Counted from the stretch's first letter, positions 27,298-36,888 are shown. The stretch: DNA of 64,000 nt from JAWKTT01 sp041398965 (GCA_041398965.1 JAWKTT010000007.1:62001-126000), one strand, 5' to 3'. Numbers and translations: made by a program. The notes: generated by a model from the letters alone, not told the origin.

Positions 27298-28332
27298 ATG
27301 AAGTTCGCACCACTCGGTGGATCGGGAATCTCGGCTTCGCGCATCGCTTTTGGAGCGTGGGCGATTGGGGGTTGGAACTGGGGGGGACAGGACGAATCAG
27401 AAGCGATTCGGGCGATTCATGCGGCAGCTGATGCGGGAATTACTCTGATCGACACCGCCCCGGTCTATGGGTTTGGAAGGTCAGAAGAGACGGTCGGGAA
27501 GGCGATTGCCGGTCGAAGAGACAAATTCGTCATCGCGACCAAAGTCGGCATGAGATGGGACACGACCAAGGGGCGGTTCTACTTTCATTCCGACGATAGC
27601 GAAACCCGAGCCGATGGAGACATCGCCGTTCATATTTACAGTAGCCCAGAGTCGGTTCGGCTCGAAGTGGAGCGAAGCCTGAAGCGATTGGGGATCGACT
27701 GCATTGACCTGATTCAAACCCATTGGCAAGACGAAACAACCCCTATCGCTGACACGATGGGGGAACTCGTCAGGCTGCGAGAAGAAGGAAAGGTTCGGGC
27801 CATTGGTGCCTGCAATGCCACGATCGCTCAGATCGACGAGTACCGGTCGGCAGGTCGGTTCGACACCGATCAGGAAAAGTTCTCGATGGTCGACAGAGGC
27901 CAACAGGACGAGAAACTTCCTTATCTGCTCAAAGAAGGGATCGCTTTTCTTGCCTATTCGCCACTCGCCAACGGGATGTTGACAGGCAAAATGGGGCCGG
28001 ATCGGGTCTTTCCCCCCGGCGACATGCGGAACACTCGCCCACGATTTACCGTTGAGAGTCGTCAAGCGGTCACTGACTTCCTGCAGTTAATTCTTCCAAT
28101 CGCCGAGGGGCGGGGGATCACGCTGACGCAACTCGTTCTCGCCTGGACGCTGGCACAGCCCGGCATCAGTCATCTGCTGGCGGGTGCTCGCAGCGAACAA
28201 CAGTCGATTGAAAACGCCGCAGCAGCCGACGTGGAACTCTCGGTTGATGAGGTCGCACAAATCACCAACTCCATCGGCGATCTTGGCGACAAAGTCGGCT
28301 CCGCGGCTCCCCCCAGCGTCAAGAAGTCCTAA
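27298..28332 (+). CDS. Aldo/keto reductase
   Basis: This NAD(P)H-dependent oxidoreductase of 344 residues with a TIM-barrel fold shows the AKR signatures: Asp in LIDTAPVYGFGRSEETVGKA with Tyr, Lys in FVIATKVGMRW, His in LIQTHWQDETTP, and the C-terminal cofactor site HLLAGARSEQQSIENAAA. The start is ATG 27298 (MKFAPLGGSGISAS); the open frame upstream to 27229 is not family-like. It lies 164 bases upstream of a YjhG-type sugar-acid dehydratase on the same strand, hinting at a sugar or aldonate substrate. Confidence 0.93.
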   Translation: MKFAPLGGSGISASRIAFGAWAIGGWNWGGQDESEAIRAIHAAADAGITLIDTAPVYGFGRSEETVGKAIAGRRDKFVIATKVGMRWDTTKGRFYFHSDDSETRADGDIAVHIYSSPESVRLEVERSLKRLGIDCIDLIQTHWQDETTPIADTMGELVRLREEGKVRAIGACNATIAQIDEYRSAGRFDTDQEKFSMVDRGQQDEKLPYLLKEGIAFLAYSPLANGMLTGKMGPDRVFPPGDMRNTRPRFTVESRQAVTDFLQLILPIAEGRGITLTQLVLAWTLAQPGISHLLAGARSEQQSIENAAAADVELSVDEVAQITNSIGDLGDKVGSAAPPSVKKS

Positions 28333-28364
28333 GACTCCTCGCAGCCCGCCAAACGTCCCCGTGC

Positions 28365-28384
28365 GCCGGACATCCTTGTCCGGC
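28365..28384 (+). terminator. Perfect GCCGGACA/TGTCCGGC hairpin after the aldo/keto reductase
   Basis: Eight-bp perfect arms flank the loop TCCT. Its core GGACA-N4-TGTCC recurs at gene ends elsewhere in this window (36793, 45377, and degenerate at 49546). It lacks a U tail, so terminator, mRNA-end stabiliser and REP-like element are all possible. Confidence 0.5.
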
Positions 28385-28496
28385 TCCCCCCCAGATAGGA
28401 CACGACCGTCGGGACCAACTAATATCTTCGGTCTCACCTCAACGGACCGACAGGCTGACACACGTCCGTCTCACCTCTTCGACAGATAGAACCCCG

Positions 28497-30455
28497 ATGT
28501 CTTACGACCTGACGCAGCTACTCGGGAATGACGAGCATGTCTATCAGATACACACTCATGCCCCCGGACCATCCGGACAACTTCCACTGACTCCCGAGAT
28601 GTTGCTCGACAGCCCGAGTGGTGATCTGTTTGGGATGACACAGTCGGCGGGAATGGGATGGGATCCGAATCATCTGCTGCGAGATCAAGTCCTCATCCTC
28701 AGTACGATGGGGGGGATTCGCGCCGAGGATGGGCATCCGATTGCGCTTGGATTCCATACCGGGCACTGGGAAGTCGGTTTGCTGATGCAGGCGGCAGCCA
28801 ACGAACTGTCGCGGCTTGAGAAGATTCCGTTTGCCGCCTACGTCTCCGACCCATGTGACGGACGGTCTCAAGGGACGACCGCGATGATGGACAGCCTGGC
28901 GTATCGCAACGATGCCGCCATTGTGCTGAAGCGGCTCATTCGATCGTTGCCCACTCGCAAAGGGGTCATCGGCGTCGCCACTTGCGATAAGGGGCTTCCC
29001 GCCATGATGATCGCGGTGGCAGGCTTCGGGAAATTGCCGGGCTTGATCGTCCCTGGTGGCGTCACATTGCCTCCGACAATCGGAGAGGATGCGGGCAAAG
29101 TTCAGGCGATTGGGGCACGCTTCGCGCATGGTGAGATCGACCTGCAGACAGCTGCCGAGATGGGCTGCCGGGCTTGTGGAACCCCCGGCGGCGGATGCCA
29201 GTTCCTAGGCACAGCGGCAACCTCTCAAGTGGTCAGCGAAGCGCTGGGGCTGTCGCTGCCTCACAGTGCGCTCGCTCCTTCGGGCTTGCCAATCTGGAAG
29301 GAACTCGGCTCTGCGACGGCACGGGCACTTGTTCAGCTTCAAGAGAAAAAACTGACCGTGTCGCATTTGTTGACCGACGATGCGATCGAAAATGCGATGG
29401 TCCTGCACGCCGCGGTCGGGGGTTCGACGAACCTGTTGCTGCACATCCCGGCGATTGCGTTTGAAGCCGGGCTGAAGCGTCCGACGGTGACCGACTGGAA
29501 TCGTGTCAACAGACAGACGCCGCGCATCGTGGACGTGCTCCCGAACGGTCCGGTCGGGCATCCGACGGTCCGGCTCTTTTTGGCGGGGGGGGTTCCCGAA
29601 GTGATGCTGCATCTCCGTTCGCTCGGCCTCCTGAAGTTAGACGCACTCGCCGCGACTGGACAGCCTTGGGGCGATGTCCTCGATTGGTGGGAAACCTCCG
29701 AACGTCGCGAGCGGTTTCGCGAGGCCCTCAAGGAACGGGACGGTATCGATCCCGACGACGTCATCATGTCCCCCGCGAAGGCAAAGTCCCGCGGCCTCAC
29801 AAGTACCGTCACCTTTCCGACGGGAAACATCTCCCCGGAAGGTTCCGTCATTAAGAGTACCGCAATTGACCCGAGTGTGGTCGATGCCGATGGGGTGTAC
29901 CGAAAGCTGGGACCGGCCCGCGTCTTTACTTCAGAGAAAGAGGCCATCGCTGCGATCAAGGGACGCACCACTGAGCCGATTCGTGAAGGTGACGTCATTG
30001 TGCTGATCTGCCGCGGTCCGTTAGGCTCGGGAATGGAAGAGACGTATCAGATCACTTCTGCCCTGCGATATCTCCCGTTTGGAAAGCATGTCGCGGTCGT
30101 CACCGATGCCCGGTTCTCGGGAGTCTCGACTGGAGCCTGTATCGGCCATGTTGGCCCCGAGGCACTGGCCGATGGACCGGTCGGCAAACTGAAGGACGGC
30201 GACCTCATCGAAATTATGATCGATCGTAACCGTCTCGAAGGGACGTTGAACTTTGTCGGCGACGGCACGACTCGTTTCACGCCAGAGGAAGGGGCAAAGA
30301 TTCTCGCTGAACGAACGCCGACCGTGACGCTCGCACCCGATCCGCAACTCCCTGCCGACACGCGACTGTGGGCGCTGCTACAACAACTCGGCGGCGGGAC
30401 GTGGGGTGGCTGCGTCTACGACGTCACCGCTATCGAAACTGCACTCCGTCGATAG
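28497..30455 (+). CDS. yjhG: Sugar-acid dehydratase, YjhG/YagF type
   Basis: This IlvD/Edd-family iron-sulfur dehydratase has 652 residues, within a few residues of E. coli YjhG, and is very similar throughout. It should dehydrate an aldonate such as D-xylonate to a 2-keto-3-deoxy acid. The cluster cysteines are in VSDPCDGRSQGT, GVATCDKGLPA and the MGCRACGTPGGGCQFLGTA stretch. The C-terminal half carries TFPTGNISPEGSVIKSTAID, VTDARFSGVSTGACIGHVGP and GGTWGGCVYDV. It is probably expressed with the aldo/keto reductase. No aldolase or sugar dehydrogenase is adjacent. Confidence 0.94.
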   Translation: MSYDLTQLLGNDEHVYQIHTHAPGPSGQLPLTPEMLLDSPSGDLFGMTQSAGMGWDPNHLLRDQVLILSTMGGIRAEDGHPIALGFHTGHWEVGLLMQAAANELSRLEKIPFAAYVSDPCDGRSQGTTAMMDSLAYRNDAAIVLKRLIRSLPTRKGVIGVATCDKGLPAMMIAVAGFGKLPGLIVPGGVTLPPTIGEDAGKVQAIGARFAHGEIDLQTAAEMGCRACGTPGGGCQFLGTAATSQVVSEALGLSLPHSALAPSGLPIWKELGSATARALVQLQEKKLTVSHLLTDDAIENAMVLHAAVGGSTNLLLHIPAIAFEAGLKRPTVTDWNRVNRQTPRIVDVLPNGPVGHPTVRLFLAGGVPEVMLHLRSLGLLKLDALAATGQPWGDVLDWWETSERRERFREALKERDGIDPDDVIMSPAKAKSRGLTSTVTFPTGNISPEGSVIKSTAIDPSVVDADGVYRKLGPARVFTSEKEAIAAIKGRTTEPIREGDVIVLICRGPLGSGMEETYQITSALRYLPFGKHVAVVTDARFSGVSTGACIGHVGPEALADGPVGKLKDGDLIEIMIDRNRLEGTLNFVGDGTTRFTPEEGAKILAERTPTVTLAPDPQLPADTRLWALLQQLGGGTWGGCVYDVTAIETALRR

Positions 30456-30540
30456 AGTCCGTTTTGAAGCGCAGAGTAACGAACCTCATACGCCGGACTT
30501 CCTCTACTCCAGACATCCTCCCTTGACGCCGAACATGGGG

Positions 30541-30554
30541 GTCCGATCGCGGAC
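30541..30554. terminator. GTCCG-ATCG-CGGAC hairpin between convergent genes
   Basis: Five-bp perfect arms around a 4-nt loop sit in the 112-bp gap between the dehydratase and rhodanese stops. It resembles the other GGAC/GTCC palindromes in arm sequence but with reversed polarity. A bidirectional terminator role is inferred only from position. Confidence 0.35.
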
Positions 30555-30567
30555 GGCAGGACAGTAG

Positions 30568-31014
30568 TTACTCGGCCTTCGGGAACCCGGCTTCCAGCAG
30601 ATCTTTGTAGCCTTGCTTCAGGGGGCGGACGTCATACCCCGCCTTCTTGAGAATGTCGGCCGCTTTCAGGCAACGGGAACCCGAGCGACAATGGCAGTAA
30701 ATGATCTTGTCTTTCGGGAGCTTTTGAAGAGCGGCCTCTGGCTGCTCGTCGTCGGCAAGTGCGCTGAGTGCAACGTGTCGTGCCTGTTGAAGATGTCCTG
30801 CATCCCATTCGGCTATCTCGCGAACATCGACCAGTACCGCCGTTTTCTCGGTGAGTCGCGTCTGCACGGTCTCTATCGAGTCGGACGTATGCTCGGCCGC
30901 AAGAACGGCAGTCGTGAGGACCACGCTGCCGCACACAACGCCCATGACCAATAGGCATCGTCGATAAATCGATGTCACGGCAAAACAGGATCGACATGGA
31001 ACAGGTGAAATCAT
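30568..31014 (-). CDS. Exported rhodanese-domain protein
   Basis: The 148-residue protein has a hydrophobic signal (CLLVMGVVCGSVVLTTAVLA, about 20-40) and one rhodanese domain. VLVDVREIAEWDAGHLQQARHV is the N-terminal block and IYCHCRSGSRCLKAADIL holds the active-site loop CRSGSR with the persulfide Cys. GYKDLLEAGFPKAE ends the fold. It is predicted to act in the periplasm in sulfur transfer or redox chemistry. It is divergent from the WD40 cytochrome gene. Confidence 0.9.
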   Translation of the reverse strand: MISPVPCRSCFAVTSIYRRCLLVMGVVCGSVVLTTAVLAAEHTSDSIETVQTRLTEKTAVLVDVREIAEWDAGHLQQARHVALSALADDEQPEAALQKLPKDKIIYCHCRSGSRCLKAADILKKAGYDVRPLKQGYKDLLEAGFPKAE

Positions 31015-31328
31015 GATCGCCTCGATGCGGGTATTGCAGGTTAAGTAGATGAGGAGAGAACTTCTTCAACCAATTCAACCAATGAGAGCTGCCGGGCTGC
31101 GAGTTCCTCGGCGATCACCAGAGGCGAATTGAAGACAACCGGCAGTCGACATGCTCTAATGCTGTATAGTACGCTCTTACTCTCGGATTGGGAACATCCC
31201 GACGTTTGCGGCGCGTTGCCGCGATACTCGTGGAAGTCACATCGAGAAGAGAGGCTCAATTCGAGATGAGACAGACTGGTAACGACATGTTCAAGGGACG
31301 CGTCCTGTCATCGAGGAGTTTTGAGATT
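31015..31328. other. 314-bp divergent promoter region (rhodanese / WD40 cytochrome)
   Basis: It contains a tandem duplicate TCAACCAAT-TCAACCAAT at 31066-31083. The plus-strand frame is open from 31188, but the predicted residues before 31329 are basic and unlike a signal peptide. No gene is supported. Confidence 0.4.
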
Positions 31329-34300
31329 ATGCGGAATCGTTGGCGATACGGATTCCTAGGGCTGTGGTGCTGTGGTGCGATGTTGGGGGCCGACAGCATT
31401 TCTGTCGCCATTGACGACGAACCACCAGTAACGGCGGTAGCGAGCGAAACAGCCGAGGGGGCCGAAGCTCGGCATGTCGTTCCGGACTATGTGACTCACG
31501 TCGCCCCCATCTTGCAGAAGTATTGCGTCGGGTGTCATAACGCTGATGACCGCGATGGCGGGTTATCGCTGGAAACCTTTGCCGAGTTGCAGATGGGGGG
31601 CGACCATGGAGCCGCCGTTCTCGCGGGGGATGCAAAGACGAGTCGTTTCATTCGGCTGATTCAAGGGACCGCAAAACCTCAGATGCCCCCAGAAGGAGAA
31701 GTCGCCCCGACGGCGGAGGAAATCGCAACTCTAGTTGCATGGGTGGAAGGTGGAGCGAAGGGACCTGAAGGGGCCGAGCCGGACCCATTCAAGATCGCGG
31801 TCCCGAAGATCGCGAGTCAGACCGACACTCGCCCCGTGACGGCCATTGATGTTGATCCGTCTGGTCGTTGGGTCGCGATCGGACGATTTGGACAGGTCGA
31901 GATTAGCGAACTTGACTCCAAACGACTGACGCCGACCCCGCAACCGCTCGCCTTGGCACACAAACTCGAGGGCTTTCCAGGAAAGGTTACGAGTCTGCAC
32001 TTCGCGCGCATTCCCGAAGCTGTGCCCATAAATGAATCCGCTCCTGCACCTGCTGAAAAAGTGGATGCAGCACGTGAGGTGCTGGCGGTTGCCTCCGGTG
32101 TTGCGGGGCGAGGTGGAGTCGCCTTTCTACATGATGTCGCAAGCGGTCAATCGATTCGAGAGTTTCGAGGCCATCGTGACATTCTGTTCGATGCCGAGGT
32201 ATCACCGAACGGAAAGATGTTGGCGACATGCAGCTACGACCGGGAGATTCGACTCTGGGAGATTTCGACCGGCAAACTGTTACTCGTGCTGAACGGACAC
32301 AATGGAGCCGTGTATGATGTCGCGTGGCATCCTTCGAGCGAGTTTCTCGTTTCCGCCAGTGCCGACGATACCGTCAAGGTCTGGAGAGTCTCCGACGGCG
32401 AACGGATGGACACTCTCGGACAACCCCTCAAGGAGGAATACTGTGTCACTTTCTCACCCGATGGTCGTCAGATCATCGCCGGGGGTGCGGACAACAACAT
32501 CCGTGTTTGGCGTCTTATCTCAACGGATCGACCACGTATTAACCCGATGCTCTTTGCCCGATTTGCTCATGAGGGGGCAATTCTCAATCTGCGATTCACT
32601 GCTGATGGTCGGCGATTGGTGACTGTGGCCGAGGATCGGAGATTGAAGGTCTGGGAGACCGAGCAGTTTACCGAGATCAGTCACACGCCGTTTGCCGAAG
32701 TGACCTCTGCGTTGGCTCTCACCTCGCCGCAAGAGGTGCCCCCAGCTACCGCTGGGAGTGACGGGAACGCTCAAGACCCCGCGACTTCGCCAGCAGCGGT
32801 CCATGTCGAAGCGGGAACGGCGAATCAGTTTGCACTCTTAGGAGACTTGGCTGGTGGCTTGCGATTTGTCGCAATCCCGACGCAAGGAACTCTGCCGCAA
32901 CCGAGCAAGAACAGCCACTCGTCGACTGTCGCCATCGCTCTCCCCGATGCACCCATGAATAAGCTGGCAGAACAGGAGCCGAACGATCTAGCCGACGACG
33001 CTCAGTTGCTTGCGTTGCCTGGTGAAGTGACAGGGACGATCCACACTCCGGTCGCCGATGCAAACGAGATTGCCGTGAACAACGTGCATCCATCACGAGG
33101 AGATGTCGACTCCTTTCTCTTCTCAGCGAAGCAGGGCGAAGAGTGGGTCTTCGAGGTCAACGCGAGTCGATCAAAGTCGCCGCTCGACTCGTTTATCGAG
33201 GTCCTCGACAAGCAGGGACAGCGTATCGAGCGCGTCCGATTGCAGGCGGTGAAGGAGTCTTACTTCACCTTTCGGGGGAAGGACGCGGACCAGACGGGAG
33301 ACTTTCGGGTCTTCAACTGGGAGGAGATGGAACTTAACGAGTTCCTGTACGCGAATGGGGAAGTGAGCCGACTTTGGCTCTATCCGCGCGGCCCAGACTC
33401 TGGATTTGAAGTCTACCCGGGGAGCGGCAAACGTTGGGGCTACTTCGACACGACTCCGTTGTCTCACGCGCTGGGGGAACCCTGTTACGTTGTCGAACCA
33501 CGAGAGCCGGGCGAGACCATCATTCCGAACGGTCTGCCCGTTTTTCCAATCTACTTCGAGAATGACGATGACAGCCATCGCGAGATGGGGAGTGACTCCA
33601 AACTGACGTTCGTCGCTCCTGCGGATGGCGAATACATCGTTCGCATCCGCGATGTGCGAGGCTTTCAGGGGCAAGAGTATCGTTACACCTTGACCGCACG
33701 ACCTCGCCGCCCCGGTTTCGTTGCGACGATTGCCGGTGGAGACAAGACCGTCAACGTGGGGAGTAGTAAAGAGTTTAAGGTTTCGGTCAAGAGGCTCGAC
33801 GACTTCGATGGGCCGGTCCGCGTCGACATCACCGGACTTCCGCCGGGATATCATGTCACCAGTCCGCTGCTCATTGAGGAGGGGCAACTCGCCGCTTTCG
33901 GCACCTTGACCGCCGATGCCGATGCGATGCCCCCATCAGCCGAGTTGGAGTCGAGTTCGACGGCAACCGCAACTGCGATGATTCGTGGCAATGAGGTGGT
34001 GTCCACAATAAAAGGTTTGGGAAAGATCGTCCGGGCCGATGCGTCTCCATTGACCGTCGCCATCATCCCCGACCCTGAAGGGGCCCAGCCACTTCAAACG
34101 ACGGTGTCGACCATCGTGTCGGAGGGATCCAATGCGGAGGGTGGGCAACCGGCCCCTTTAGAGTTCGAGATCACTCCAGGGGAGACGATTCGCCTCCGAG
34201 TGAAAGTCCATCGAGGGAATTTCAAAGGTGAAGTTTCGTTCGGAAAGGAGGGGGCAGGAAGGAATTTGCCGTTCGGCCTATATGTTGACAACATCGGACT

Positions 34301-34460
34301 GAACGGGTTGTTGCTCTTGGAAGGTCAGTCCGAGCGGGAGTTTTTCATTACGGCGGCCCCATGGGTGCCTGCGCAGTCACGACTGTTCCATCTCAATACC
34401 GGTGCCAGCGGAGGACAGGCCTCGCAACCGGTCCTGCTGCATGTGCGATCTGCGAAGTGA
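31329..34460 (+). CDS. Secreted cytochrome c-WD40 propeller protein with pre-peptidase-like domain
   Basis: The 1043-residue protein has a signal peptide (1-22), then a planctomycete heme domain with CVGCH at 66-70 and QMPPEGEVAPTAEEIATLVAWV. A WD40 propeller covers about 160-480 (repeats such as HRDILFDAEVSPNGKMLATC, LWEIS, VKVW, IRVW, LKVW). A pre-peptidase (PPC)-like beta region follows at about 560-790 (DVDSFLFSAKQGEEWVFEV), then Ig-like strands to the end. The domain order heme-propeller-PPC is seen in planctomycete secretomes; its role is unknown, but heme plus propeller suggests electron transfer or sensing at the cell surface. ATG 31329 gives the best signal peptide and has GAGGAG 10 bases upstream; 31266 and 31287 are alternatives. 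Confidence 0.87.
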   Translation: MRNRWRYGFLGLWCCGAMLGADSISVAIDDEPPVTAVASETAEGAEARHVVPDYVTHVAPILQKYCVGCHNADDRDGGLSLETFAELQMGGDHGAAVLAGDAKTSRFIRLIQGTAKPQMPPEGEVAPTAEEIATLVAWVEGGAKGPEGAEPDPFKIAVPKIASQTDTRPVTAIDVDPSGRWVAIGRFGQVEISELDSKRLTPTPQPLALAHKLEGFPGKVTSLHFARIPEAVPINESAPAPAEKVDAAREVLAVASGVAGRGGVAFLHDVASGQSIREFRGHRDILFDAEVSPNGKMLATCSYDREIRLWEISTGKLLLVLNGHNGAVYDVAWHPSSEFLVSASADDTVKVWRVSDGERMDTLGQPLKEEYCVTFSPDGRQIIAGGADNNIRVWRLISTDRPRINPMLFARFAHEGAILNLRFTADGRRLVTVAEDRRLKVWETEQFTEISHTPFAEVTSALALTSPQEVPPATAGSDGNAQDPATSPAAVHVEAGTANQFALLGDLAGGLRFVAIPTQGTLPQPSKNSHSSTVAIALPDAPMNKLAEQEPNDLADDAQLLALPGEVTGTIHTPVADANEIAVNNVHPSRGDVDSFLFSAKQGEEWVFEVNASRSKSPLDSFIEVLDKQGQRIERVRLQAVKESYFTFRGKDADQTGDFRVFNWEEMELNEFLYANGEVSRLWLYPRGPDSGFEVYPGSGKRWGYFDTTPLSHALGEPCYVVEPREPGETIIPNGLPVFPIYFENDDDSHREMGSDSKLTFVAPADGEYIVRIRDVRGFQGQEYRYTLTARPRRPGFVATIAGGDKTVNVGSSKEFKVSVKRLDDFDGPVRVDITGLPPGYHVTSPLLIEEGQLAAFGTLTADADAMPPSAELESSSTATATAMIRGNEVVSTIKGLGKIVRADASPLTVAIIPDPEGAQPLQTTVSTIVSEGSNAEGGQPAPLEFEITPGETIRLRVKVHRGNFKGEVSFGKEGAGRNLPFGLYVDNIGLNGLLLLEGQSEREFFITAAPWVPAQSRLFHLNTGASGGQASQPVLLHVRSAK

Positions 34461-34691
34461 TTCTGGGCATCCGTGACTGAGTTTGTTCGACGAACGCGAA
34501 GACTGAGTGGCGACAAATCGCGTGCGGAGGGCGAGTCCCTGTTTCTGAGAGTCAAGTTTCTTACAATCTCCATAGTCAACTGGTGCTGTTCATCAATTGA
34601 CTAAGGAGAATCCTTACGTGTTCCCACAGTTCTCGCTCGGCCACCGGAGACTGTGCGACACATTGTCAACGTTTGGCGTATCTGACTTCGT

Positions 34692-35564
34692 ATGTTGCAA
34701 CATGTGACCTGGGTCTGTTTTTTCGCGAGCTTCAGCGTCGCCCTCCTACTGGAGTTGACGCAGCTTCTCTGGCCGAGTCGCGCCTCTCGCTGGGGAGCGA
34801 TTGGGTTCCTTTCTGGAGGATTCCTGGCTCAGACAGCCTACCTCGTCTACCGCAGCAAGGATTCGCAACTGCCACCACTGCTGGGGTCGACGCACGACTG
34901 GCTGCTCGTCCTCGCATGGCTGGCTGTGCTGATGTTGTTGGCGGTGATGCTGTCAGACCGTAACAGCGGTGTGGGGATGTTTGTCCTCCCTGCGATTGTC
35001 GTTTTGGTGATTTCAGCACGATACGTCAGCGAAACTCGCCCACCGGGAGTGACCGATATCCCCCATTGGGCGATGGTTCATGCAGCCACCCTCGTGCTTG
35101 GCGTGGCTGGCATTGTCGTGGCGTTCCTCCTCAGCCTGATGTACCTCGTGCAGCATCGTCGACTGAAGCAAAAACAGACAGAGTCCGTTGGACTCAGACT
35201 GTTCAGCCTCGAACGACTGGGCCGCTGGAATTGGTGGGCGATCGTGCTTTCGGTGCCGCTGTTGACAGTCGGCATGGGGGTGGGGGTGTTTCTGTCTGTC
35301 CGTTCGCAGTCGACCGAGTCACCCGTCAACCTGGGGCAGTTTTCCTTCGCCCTGGCGGGGTTGTTATGGCTCGGAGTGATGGTGTTGTTTGGTCGGCTAG
35401 TGACCGCCAAGAGACATGCCAGTGGTCGGGGCCTTGCCTGGCGTACCCTTTGGGCGTGCGGTTTTCTGTTGGCGTCGTTGCTATTGTTAGAACTCTTCAA
35501 TCAGGGGGGCATTCATGGCGAACGGCCAGATCCCACTCCCCGTGTCTCGAAGCCCGTTTCCTAA
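34692..35564 (+). CDS. CcsA/HemX-like cytochrome c assembly membrane protein
   Basis: The 290-residue integral membrane protein has about eight helices. It resembles the HemX/CcsA branch of heme-handling proteins: IPHWAMVHAATLVLGVAGIV carries a helix-capping His, and VAFLLSLMYLVQHRRLKQKQ ends a helix with the typical basic turn. The WWD heme signature of true CcsA/CcmC proteins is not obvious, so it is closer to the HemX-type (often next to hemA). It would act in heme delivery or cytochrome maturation for the heme proteins of this region. It ends 14 bases before the PmoA-like start. Confidence 0.78.
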   Translation: MLQHVTWVCFFASFSVALLLELTQLLWPSRASRWGAIGFLSGGFLAQTAYLVYRSKDSQLPPLLGSTHDWLLVLAWLAVLMLLAVMLSDRNSGVGMFVLPAIVVLVISARYVSETRPPGVTDIPHWAMVHAATLVLGVAGIVVAFLLSLMYLVQHRRLKQKQTESVGLRLFSLERLGRWNWWAIVLSVPLLTVGMGVGVFLSVRSQSTESPVNLGQFSFALAGLLWLGVMVLFGRLVTAKRHASGRGLAWRTLWACGFLLASLLLLELFNQGGIHGERPDPTPRVSKPVS

Positions 35565-35578
35565 GGAGTCACTGCACC

Positions 35579-36742
35579 ATGAAGTGTCGTACGAACCTGT
35601 TGTTGGCTGCATTTCTGGGCCTATTTGCGTCTGTCGCCCCTACGCAGTTTGCCGTTGCCGCCGATAACGTCACGCTGACGAAAGGGAAAGAAACGGTGAA
35701 GATTGCCGTCGGAGATGATGTCTTCGGGGTCTATCAGTTTTCCGGTCGTCATAAAAAGCCGTACTTGATTGCCGTCTCGGCTCCCGATGGAAAGGAAATC
35801 CTCAACTCATACGTCCATGGACCGCGTGACGAGTCCTTCCCGGAAGCGGGGAGGGTGTTCGTAGTTGCCGAAGCCGCAACGCTGACGGGCAGCGGCGAAA
35901 AGGTTCAGTTCGGCGACATCCTTGATGTCGACAAAATTGGGGACGAGGGGTTGTACATCGCCTCTAAGAAAGGGTGGCTCAAACGATCCGATGCTGTTCC
36001 ACTGGGGGTGATGGTGACCCGTGTTATTGAAGATCCGCCCTCCTCTAAGAGTTACGATCATGTCCATCACAAGGGGGTTTGGAACACGGTCGACGAAGTG
36101 AATGGTGTCAAGTTTTGGAAGGAAGATGGTCGCATTGAAAATCAGTCCGTCGAACTGGTCACACCGTCGGGAAATCCTGCAGTGATGAAGGTTGTCAATC
36201 AGTGGTTGGGGCCTGATGGCAACGCGATCCTTAACGAACAGACGACGATCTCCATCTACGCCAATCGACTCTATGTCTACGATATCACCTTCAGCCCGGC
36301 TGGCGATGAGGCGGTTTTTGAAGACACCAAAGAGGGGATGTTTGCCATCCGGATGCCGGAGTCGATGACCGAAAAGAAGGGAATGGGACCGGTGGTCAAC
36401 GCGGAGGGAATGCAAGGGACGAAATCTTGCTGGGGACGAACAAGTCCGTGGGTCGACTACATTGGACCGATCGGAGCCAACAAGTTCGGTCTCACCATCA
36501 TGGATCACCCGGAGAATCCGCGAAAGTCACGATATCATGTGCGGGACTATGGCCTCTTTTCAATAAATCCCTTCGGCACCAAGTCGTACACGGCGGGGAC
36601 CGACGCCCCACAACCTGCCGACGTGCTGACACTCAAGAAGGGTGAAACATTCCGCGCACGCTACGCTCTTTACGTCCGCCATGTCGACTCGAAGAATGTT
36701 GACATCAACACAGTCTACGAGGACTTTGTCAAAGCCGACTAA
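35579..36742 (+). CDS. Secreted PmoA-like (DUF6807) protein
   Basis: The 387-residue protein has a signal peptide (1-26, MKCRTNLLLAAFLGLFASVA then an AVAA cleavage region). The rest is a single beta-rich PmoA-like domain with YDHVHHKGVWNTVDEVNGV and GRTSPWVDYIGPIGANKFGLTIMDHPENP. The family name comes from a distant similarity to a methane monooxygenase subunit and does not imply that activity; the fold and His-rich centre suggest a carbohydrate-active enzyme. AAGGAG precedes ATG 35579. A same-frame ORF open from 35066 overlaps the membrane protein gene and is not real. It probably shares a transcript with the CcsA-like gene. Confidence 0.88.
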   Translation: MKCRTNLLLAAFLGLFASVAPTQFAVAADNVTLTKGKETVKIAVGDDVFGVYQFSGRHKKPYLIAVSAPDGKEILNSYVHGPRDESFPEAGRVFVVAEAATLTGSGEKVQFGDILDVDKIGDEGLYIASKKGWLKRSDAVPLGVMVTRVIEDPPSSKSYDHVHHKGVWNTVDEVNGVKFWKEDGRIENQSVELVTPSGNPAVMKVVNQWLGPDGNAILNEQTTISIYANRLYVYDITFSPAGDEAVFEDTKEGMFAIRMPESMTEKKGMGPVVNAEGMQGTKSCWGRTSPWVDYIGPIGANKFGLTIMDHPENPRKSRYHVRDYGLFSINPFGTKSYTAGTDAPQPADVLTLKKGETFRARYALYVRHVDSKNVDINTVYEDFVKAD

Positions 36743-36792
36743 TGCGACGTTTCTGTGACAATGCCCTGTTTAACGAGAATTTCCCCCGTGCA

Positions 36793-36813
36793 ACGGACAA
36801 GGACGTCCGTTTT
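36793..36813 (+). terminator. Hairpin plus T run after the PmoA-like gene
   Basis: ACGGAC (36793-36798) pairs with GTCCGT (36805-36810) around AAGGAC, directly followed by TTTT overlapping the last stem base. It is the one member of the GGAC/GTCC palindrome family here that looks like an intrinsic terminator. Confidence 0.5.
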
Positions 36814-36888
36814 GCAAGGTCGCGGCCTTTCCCCACTGACCATTAGATTTCCCGCCTCTTTCCCTCTTCAATCGACTGACGACCGAGT

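Noticed and set aside
35066..35578. Upstream extension of the PmoA-like frame
   Set aside because: It overlaps the CcsA-like membrane gene out of frame and reads as low-quality sequence; a signal peptide and AAGGAG mark the real start at 35579.
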